Shown in pieces: positions 56,991 through 64,000 of a DNA stretch of 64,000 nt (its first letter is position 1; each line of letters begins with the position of its first letter). Source of the DNA: Talinum fruticosum. Taxonomy: Eukaryota > Streptophyta > Magnoliopsida > Caryophyllales > Talinaceae. The notes beneath the pieces are model-generated. The model was not told where the DNA came from and did no database searches. It worked only from the letters and a program-made list of their open reading frames with translations. Location of the stretch: contig JAITYX010000003.1 of NCBI GenBank assembly GCA_021018815.1, forward strand, positions 8,120,501-8,184,500, given 5' to 3'. Both the position numbers and the translations under genes were made by a program.

Positions 56991-58582
56991 CGAAGGTTTG
57001 CTCGGGGAGAGGCTAAGTCACCCTAGAGGGGGTGAATACGGTGATGATGAAATTTGCTTGAAATTTAATATAGATGTGAATATGAGGTGAACAAGAGTCG
57101 GGATGAGCTCGGAAAAGCACTAACTCGGAATTCGATCAAGAGTGAAGAAACATATTAAACAGAAACTTTGAACCTATCCGAGTCTAGAATGCACTTCGAA
57201 AATTAATAACACAGAAAGTACGTGGAAACCCTCCTGGGGCAGAAAACCACGGACCGTGCTAATCCAACCATGAAGTCAAATCCACTATTTTGAGTCCACA
57301 AAACACGATGAGACCGACTTGACCTGAGTTGCTCCCTTAGACAACCCCTTACAAGTTTTCCTAGACTCGAAATTCCCTTATCCGATCTAGTACTTCCTAA
57401 TAGAGATAACCCTTACGAGTCGGGGACAAGCGAGCTGAGTTAACCCTTACAGCTCAGTCAAGGGACCTTACTTAGAGAGTAAGAAAGGAAGTGTTTGTAA
57501 TCGAGTACAAGACCTTACAACTTAGAATATTATGAAATACGGAATTGGAGTTGTAAGTAGAAGATTGAGAATGAACACAATGACTTTTGATCAAGTATGT
57601 ATATTAACAATAGATTCGGCAATCTTCAAGTCTTGAAAGTTGGCTTCTATTCATAGATAACCAAGCAGCTTAGCCGTTCTGTCCATCTTCTGACTGGAAG
57701 TCCTTTGTGACCGTTGTAAAGGATTTTCTTAGTCACTCGAAAATATCCATTGAGATATGAACGTTGAGCAACGGTTGTTGACTCCTTTGGAAGTCCCAAA
57801 ACCACTTGGTGATGTCTTCAAAAATAAGGTGGAAACCACCGTTGAGCTTGGTGTTGTAGATTTCCAGTTTTGGAAATAGACAACCTCGACATAGTGTCCG
57901 GGGTTAGGTCGGAGGTAGAAAAAGCCTTGTCTACTGGTGATTTGACGTTTTGAAGCCGGTAACTTTTGTAATTCAAATTTAGGATAGCCTCGTTTGAATA
58001 ACCTACAAAATCAAATCAATTTGGTTCTCAAAGTATAAAATACTTTGGTCTAAGATTAGACATAGATAATATTATAATTAAAATAATTAAGTGATTAATT
58101 ATCCGAGTCGAAAAAGAAAAGGAATTTTATGAGTCTAATATCTATAAAACTCAAATTCCATCTTAGTTAGTCTAGAAGGCAATCAAGTTAGATAAAGAAT
58201 ATCGGAGTAAACGAGACTTGATCTTGACTAAACAAAATTCGAACTAAAATATGCTGACTTGGAACAATGTAATTTTTGAATCACGAAGTCGGACTCGAGT
58301 TTATTCGCGGAAAAGATAGTGTTTGAATTATGCGAAATATCCGAGTGTTGGGTGACTTAGAACTGAGTGAGAAGTAGCATATAGAGGTATGCTTTCCGAG
58401 TCAATCGAGTCCGGAGAGAACAGACATAATAGATACTATAACACTCGAAGAAATGTTATATCACTCGGAAAAGTTTCTAAGATGCATGGAATGTCTTGAA
58501 GTCAAAACCCTATAAGAGATGAAGCCTTATACCTGATTCCTTGATGGAACTCGAAACGAGTAAGTAAAAGTCCGAGTCTTCA
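56991..58582 (-). repeat. Solo LTR in element H
   Basis: 1592 bp LTR in minus orientation (CGAAGGTTTGC...GTCTTCA on plus) with no internal region, flanked by TGATC. This is the product of LTR-LTR recombination that removed a full element. It is longer than other LTRs, with additional sequence near its left end (57060-57180). TATA region decayed (CTATTCATAG, 57647). Confidence 0.95.
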
Positions 58583-58587
58583 TGATC
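58583..58587. other. Target duplication of the solo LTR (right)
   Basis: TGATC, pair of 56986-56990. Confidence 0.93.
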
Positions 58588-60803
58588 TACGCTACTATTT
58601 TTGGGCTGAGGCGAGTCAACATAGCAAACTAAACATTGAACAGATGCCTCATCGGACCCATCCTGAAGAAAACTCCATACGAGCTCTATAAAGGGAAGAA
58701 ACCCAACATGTCATACTTCAAACCCTTTGGATGCAAGTGCTTCGTTCACAACAATGATAAGGATCACCTGACCAAGTTTGATGATCGATCGGATGAAGGT
58801 ATTTTTCTTGGTTATTCATCTCATAGCAAAGCATATCGCATTTTCAATAAAAGAACTAATAAAGTGGAACAAATCATCCACGTTGTTTTTGATGAGATTG
58901 AACAGGAAAAACCAAATGAGTCAACATTCTCGGACCTAAAGCTCAGTAGAGATGACGATCTTGATAAAAATGAGGTCATCAAGAATTAAATCAAAGCCAC
59001 TCGGAACGAAGTTACTCAGAACAACATGACTTAGAATAAAACAATTCAAGAGCTAACTCAAAATGTTGAAGGTCAATCGGATGAACAAGCTCACTCGGAA
59101 CGGACTTTTGAAGATCAACCAATTCAACCTACGGATCCGATGAACCGGAGAACAGGTAGAGCATTTAAGTATGCTTCGAGCCACCTACTAGAAAACATCT
59201 TGTCCGATATCAATAGTGGGGTAAGAACTCGTTCATCTCTACAAAATCTATGTGCATTCACTGCATTCATTTCATTAACTCGAACCCAAAATGCACTAGA
59301 GGCCCTAAATGAACCTTAATAGGTAGAGGCCATGTAAGAGGAACTCAATCAATTCGAAAGAAACCAAGTCCGGACTCGACCAAACGACCTTCCGACCACC
59401 CAGTCATATGAACCAAATGGGTTTTTAAGAACAAACTGGATGAAAGTGGGTTGGTAGTTAGAAATAAGGCTAGACTTGTGGCTCAAGGTTACAATCAAGA
59501 AGAAGGAATTGATTGTGGGGAAACCTTTGCACCTATTGCGAGAATCAAAGCTATTAGAATCTTATTGGCATTTGCTTCTAGCATGAATATCAAACTGTAT
59601 CCAATGGATGTTAAATGTGCATTCCTTAATGGTGTCATTGAAGAGGAAGTCTATGTTGAGCAACCCCTGGATTTGAAAACTCATAATTTTCAAATCATGT
59701 TTTCAAATTGCAAAAAGCTCTCTATGGTCTTAAACAAGCTTCCAAAGCTTGATATGAAAGACTTAGCAATTTCTTGGTCGAAAATGATTTTAGAAGAGCT
59801 CAGATTGACAAGACTCTTTTTATAAAAGCCAAGGGAAAAACTTGCTTATTGCTCGGATGTATGTTGATGACATAATCTTTGGAGCTACTAATGAAATTCC
59901 GTGTCCAGATTTTTCGAGTTAATGAGACAGGAATTTCAAATGAGTATGATGGGAGAACTCAATTTCTTCCTTGGTCTACAAATCAAGCAAGACAAAGATG
60001 GCATCTATGTCTATTAATCAAAGTATACCAAGGAGCTGCTCAAGAAGTACAAACTTCAAGACTCAAAACATGCAGCAACACCTATGAGTAGCGACGATAA
60101 AACTAGACTCGGACGAGAAAGGTAAAGCAATAGATCGAAACTCTATTGAGGTATAATTGGATCTTTTCTATATCTTACTTCCAGTAGGCCGGACATAATG
60201 TTTAGTGTATGTCTATGTGCAAGATTTCAAGCTAATCCAAAAGAATCACATCCGATCGCGGTGAAGAGAATTTTCGAGATATCTTGCATGGACTCGGAAT
60301 CTAGGTCTATGGTACTCAAGAGACTTAGAACCGACTCTCACTGGATACTCGGATGCTGACTATGCTAGGTACAAAGTTGATAGAAAGAGCACCTCAGGAG
60401 CCTGCCGGTTTCTAGGTCAATCCACGATATCTTGGCACTCAAAGAAGCAAAACTCGGTAGCTCTATCAACTGCTGAAGTCGAGTATATTGCGAGCTGGAG
60501 AATGTTGTGCTTAGATTTTATGGATCAAGCAACACTTGAGAGACCTTGGACTTTTATTCAAATCAATTCCAATCAAGTGTGACAATCAAAGTGCAATCTG
60601 CATCACCAAGAACCCGGTTCGAGCACTCAAAGACAAAACACATTGAGGTCGGGTATCATTTTCTAAGAGACCATTCCGAGAAAGGTGATATTTAACTTGA
60701 ATTCATTCCTACAAAATTTCGGTTAGCTGATATCTTTACTAAGCCACTTAGTGAGGATCGGTTTTGCTTTATTAGGAATGAGTTTGGCATGATCAATGCA
60801 TAA
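58583..60803 (+). pseudogene. Element H pol, right segment: INT tail, RT, RNase H
   Basis: Integrase C-terminal part is open for over 110 codons (58636-58989: CLIGPILKKTPYELYKGKKPNMSYFKPFGCKCF, SDEGIFLGYSSHSKAYRIFNKRTNKVEQ). [44 protein letters not shown] (59455-59590) and [18 protein letters not shown]; active site Y-V-D-D present (59860-59871). RNase H 60130-60803 has the KVDRKSTSGACRFLGQS and AEY blocks; stop TAA 60801-60803 after NEFGMINA. Frameshifts near 59690, 59900 and 60490. Confidence 0.89.
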
Positions 60804-61035
60804 TTATGTGCTTTTACGAGTGAAACTACTTTGCATGATAATATGTTATACGCTTTCTATCTTTAAAATAACAATTAGTTCGGTTGAGCTAGTGATACTG
60901 AGCTATGAGTTATTGTTTGTCCGTGGTTTACGAGTCACTCGAAACTTCATCGAGTCGGACTCAAAGTTTGAGAAAAATGGACATCAAACTTCGAAATGAT
61001 CTCTAGATCGGTGGAGAATTTCATAAATTTCTTTT

Positions 61036-61040
<5 letters not shown>

Positions 61041-61075
<35 letters not shown>
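61041..61075 (+). repeat. (CT)n microsatellite
   Basis: 35-bp uninterrupted CT repeat. It lies 18 bp before the first MSA-like motif; other copies have short interrupted CT runs here. Confidence 0.95.
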
Positions 61076-61077
<2 letters not shown>

Positions 61078-61093
61078 GTATCGATCAAACAAC

Positions 61094-61221
61094 TAGCCGT
61101 TGGGAGACAATCGTTAGAATTCTAACCGTTGGAGAGCGAGAATAGTCACACCGGTCCGAGGCGACCATTGAAGAGCTAGGTCGAACGAACACTCGAAGGA
61201 TATTTCTTTCTCTATAAATAG
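61094..61221 (+). promoter_or_regulatory. Internal promoter of element H extra ORF
   Basis: Two exact antisense matches to the plant MSA consensus YCYAACGGYYA: TAGCCGTTGGG (61094-61104) and TAACCGTTGGA (61123-61133), 29 bp apart. TATA box CTATAAATAG at 61212-61221. Least-decayed copy of the module. Confidence 0.7.
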
Positions 61222-61351
61222 CGTCCTTTTTCCTTCATTTCGCTACTTTACTCTCTACTTACTCTTACTCTCTCAATTACTTCAACGCAAGCAAGCTTTC
61301 TACGTTCGAAGAAATTTTCGTCGCTCTCAAGCTAAGTGGAAGTATTCTCAA

Positions 61352-61460
61352 GTAAGCTCTATCATTCTCGCTCTCTCTCTCGTTCTACTCTTTCATTTTA
61401 TTTTTTCGCTCACTTTCATCGAGCTATTTCTCTCTTTCTCTCTTTCCTCTCCATCAAAAG
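61352..61460 (+). other. Possible leader intron, element H
   Basis: TCTCAA/GTAAGC donor, pyrimidine-rich body, CATCAAAAG acceptor; 109 bp; co-linear with G and F. Confidence 0.34.
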
Positions 61461-61490
61461 TTCATCTTTCTTCTCTTTTCTTCATCAAAC

Positions 61491-63067
61491 AAGCCGAAAA
61501 GAGGTTCCCACCTTGATTTTCTTGGTTTTGCCACCAAGAGACCTCGTACCAAAAGCCGGGAAGGCTCCTCCAATCCTTCAAAGTCCTTGTCACCCAACAC
61601 CTAATGTTGGATGACAAATTCTTTCCGACCATAAAGTTTTCATGGCTGGCTCACATCAAATCAACAAGGGTTTACAATTTCCTCTGTTTCGGCGAGTTCA
61701 TATACCCGGAGGGTATCCTCACCTCCGAGTTCAAAATGTCACAGTTTGCATCAACACCTCTCTTCTCCACCAACTCTTCAAAGTCTCTTCTCTTTTCCTC
61801 AACACCAACCCCATACCTTTCAACGAGGTTGCTGATGAATTCTTCAAAAATATGCGAAAGAGTTTCCTAAGTCACGTAAAAACTTCTCTGTTACTCAACT
61901 CAAGTCGAAGCGTCTTACGTAGCTTTCGTTGATGAGGACCTTCTTCTCTCAGCATTCTAGCAAGAAGAACCCTAACTCCAAGCACCTTAAAGCTCTTTAC
62001 GACATTCTTGAGGGCTACAAAGTAAACCTCTTTCCTGCTATAGTCGAGCAAATGGCAGCCGTACACTGCTCGGACTCGGACAAAGAAATCCACCCCACTT
62101 CCTTTCGGGGCCCTTCTCACTCTCATCTTTAAGCAATTCAAAGTCCCTATTCCCTCATATTCTAACGCGGTTTCTAAGGCTGCCATTGTCGTTGGCAAGA
62201 AAGAACTTCTTGGGTATGGATACCAAGAGACCCAACCGGGTGTCCGGGTCCATAGCTCGAAGCCGACGCCTCCTTCTCCGCCTCGACTCGGACTCAATCC
62301 CCTCTCTCTACCTCCTCCACCTAGTGGTGCCTCCATCTCAGGTGTTTCTTAGATTCTCTCTTCTGCTTTGTCCACTTGCCATAATGGACAAGCTTTCCTC
62401 GGTGTCCACCGAATTCAAGGACACCCTTCGGTCATTCAAGACTGTTCTTCGATCTATGACCGTCAATCAAAAACATGCTCAATCCCAAATCCGAGAGCAC
62501 CAAGACGTGCTTCGCGAGATGAAAGCACTAGTCAAGGAGCAAAGGGAGATGATTGAGCTCATTCAGGAAAGACGCTCCAAGGCGGCTCGGGATCCGATCG
62601 ACTTAGATACTTCGGAAGAATCCTCGAGTCCGGCCAAATCCCCTCTACAAGGGAAGAGGAAGAAGAAGAAGAAGGAGAAGAAGCAGAGCCTACGGCTAAG
62701 GCAGCTCTGTCCGAGAAGAAAGAAGAAGGGGAGAAGGAAGCGAAACGGAAGTCGAAGCGCCGAGGGCCAAGGTGCTTCGTAACCCCAACCGGAAGTGATC
62801 GGCTCAAACGAGTAGTCTAGGTGGGTCGGAAGACCTCGCTGACCATGGTCGGTCAGCAGCAGAGCCAGCACCTCCCTCGGTCGAGTTCCGGGAGGATGAA
62901 CCTCTGGACGACTTAGTTACGGGTCGGCTACTCGAGAGATGAGCCCATTCCGGAGATACCGAGTGCCACCCCGCCTCGTTCATCTACATCTTCAAGATCT
63001 TATCGGCGAAGGCGCACTTGCACATCCACCATCCTCGACTCAGACTGCTCCCTCCCCTCCATCTTAG
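61491..63067 (+). pseudogene. Element H extra (env-like) ORF (broken; start codon lost)
   Basis: The start codon reads AAG where G has ATG (61491), followed by CCG AAA AGA GG. Readable blocks: LMLDDKFFPTIKFSW (61604-61650), YNFLCFGEFIY, MRTFFSQHSSKKNPNSKHLKALYDILEGYKVNLFPAIVEQMAAV (61932-62065), GKKELLGYGYQE-type. From 62380 one long frame runs MDKLSSVSTEFKDTLRSFKTVLRSM, a coiled coil and SPAKSPLQGKRKKKKKEKK (to about 62690). The C-terminal acidic/Pro tail ends SPPS-stop (63065-63067). Same order as in G. Confidence 0.83.
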
Positions 63068-63543
63068 CCATTTTCTTTTTCTATTTTCAAATATTTTTTT
63101 GTCCGGACATACAAATCTGTATCCTCTCGATACATTCTTCCTCCTTTTGTTTTTCTATCGAAAGGCAAGGGGAGAAAATTTAGAAATTTGTTGTCTTGTT
63201 TAGGGGAGTTTCTCTCAACCTCTTTTGTGTATATATTTGTTATGAATATTAATGAATTTTCATGCTTATTACTTTACGAGTTTCAATTATTTGTGAGTTT
63301 AAATTTCTTGCTCAGTAATTTTCTTTGCTCCGATTCAACAACTCGGTCTATTATTGCTCCGATAATTCAATTTTTTTAGCACTAATGCAATCTAAGCCTA
63401 CTTGCTCCGATAGAATCTAAGTTTCAATATCACTTCGCACTCGTTTCTCGACTTATTCCTTGAGAAAGAATGTAAAAACAGATCTATATCACTAACAAAG
63501 TTTCTATCTAAGTATGGAATGCCTTTCATCAAAAAGGGGAGAT
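63068..63543 (+). other. 3' UTR and polypurine tract of element H
   Basis: Hairpin TGTATC-CTCTC-GATACA (63118-63134), secondary tract GAAAGGCAAGGGGAGAAAAT (63160-63179), GTTTAGGGGAG (63198-63208), primary polypurine tract AAAAAGGGGAGA (63531-63542). Confidence 0.85.
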
Positions 63544-64000
63544 TGAAGACTCGGACTTTGCAGATATATCATGATTGAGTACCATCAAGGAATCAGTACT
63601 GGACTTCAACTCTTGTAAGTTCCGATTACAAGTAATTCTAAGTGCTTTAGAAACTTTTCCGAGTGATTTAGAATCTTTTTTGAGTGTTACAAATACTATT
63701 GCATATGTTTTCACTTGACTCGACTCACTCGGAAAGCATGCTCTTGCCTATCATTTCACACACGGTTCGAGTCACTCGGACAACACTCGGACATATCGCA
63801 TGTTCAAACATTTGCTCTAACGTGCATAAACTTAGGTCCGACTTTGTAATCTAAGTTTAATTGAATAACAGTGTTAATTCAAAGTCGGCATGTTTCGTTT
63901 GAACTATGCTTGTCTAGATCAAGTTCCTTTACTCGATATTCTCTATCGGAATTGTTTTACTTTTAGATCGACTCGGATGGAATTTGAGTATAATGGATAT
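63544..64000 (+). repeat. 3' LTR of element H (cut by window end)
   Basis: Starts TGAAGACTCGGACTTTGC right after the polypurine tract; first 457 bp of U3. Younger-subfamily start, nearly as in G. Confidence 0.94.

Larger units (their letters stand above)
60804..61490 (+). other. Spacer and leader between pol and extra ORF, element H
   Basis: No convincing gene. Includes a (CT)n run (61041-61075), the internal promoter (61094-61221), pyrimidine-rich leader and possible intron 61352-61460 (GTAAGC...CAAAAG). Confidence 0.68.
55863..64000 (+). mobile_element. Element H: 5'-truncated copia element
   Basis: Plus-strand element of the younger subfamily. It starts abruptly at the basic linker before protease (VYKRKEF) and continues through PR, INT (split by a solo LTR), RT, RNase H, internal promoter, extra ORF, 3' UTR and a 3' LTR that runs off the window. 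5' LTR, primer site and most of gag are absent. Confidence 0.93.

Noticed and set aside
61872..62336. 154-codon minus-strand frame opposite element H's extra ORF
   Set aside because: The sense strand carries the conserved domain. The antisense frame is open because of codon bias and resembles nothing.
1..64000. Host genes, tRNA genes, CRISPR arrays or bacterial-type operons
   Set aside because: All recognisable coding signal belongs to LTR retrotransposons. Clover-leaf and spaced-repeat patterns were looked for by eye and not seen.

Overview
This window is retrotransposon-packed plant nuclear DNA, most likely pericentromeric or otherwise heterochromatic. I find no intact host gene, tRNA, rRNA or CRISPR array. 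Nearly everything between 1 and 51805, and again from 55863 to 64000, comes from one family of large Ty1/copia LTR retrotransposons. Their traits are: LTRs of about 1.46-1.6 kb starting TGAAG and ending CTTCA; a primer-binding site for initiator-Met tRNA; gag with one CCHC zinc knuckle and a coiled coil; pol in the order PR-INT-RT-RH; and an extra sense-strand ORF between RNase H and the 3' LTR. That layout and a full length near 10.75 kb fit the Sirevirus (SIRE/Maximus) lineage of flowering plants. The exact species cannot be read from the sequence.

Layout. Element A (minus, 1-4249) runs off the left edge. A 0.2 kb non-element stretch and a patchwork deletion scar (4250-4472) lead to element B (minus, 4473-10344), which sits in element C. 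From there the window is a Russian doll: a Ty3/gypsy pol (Z, seen only at 51806-52445) holds C (+, 10345-12867 and 48914-51805); C holds D (+, 12868-16565 and 43449-48913); D holds E (minus, 16566-20362 and 41883-43448); E holds F (minus, 20363-22552 and 33305-41882); F holds G (+, 22553-33304). The F and G insertions are proved by perfect 5-bp target duplications, GATCC and CTTTG. After Z comes about 3.4 kb of unassigned sequence (52446-55862) that opens like a chromovirus LTR and contains a GC-rich leader-like stretch. Element H (+, 55863-64000) lacks its 5' end and carries a solo LTR (56991-58582) flanked by TGATC.

Two subfamilies are visible. The older elements (B, C, D, E) and the younger ones (A, F, G, H) differ at the LTR 5' end, in the leader of the extra ORF and in the 3' UTR hairpin, so nesting depth gives a time order. 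All coding regions are broken by frameshifts, stops or deletions and are annotated as pseudogenes.

The most interesting signal is non-coding. Between the pol stop and the extra (env-like) ORF, all five copies that retain the region carry the same module: two antisense AACGG(C/T)TA motifs exactly 29 bp apart, about 80 bp of spacer, then CTATAAATAG (or a close variant) and a pyrimidine-rich leader. This looks like an internal promoter for the extra ORF. The two motifs match the plant mitosis-specific activator (MSA) consensus, suggesting G2/M control. The younger subfamily also has a possible 102-109 bp leader intron, and both subfamilies have a 3' UTR hairpin at the same place with different but self-complementary stems.
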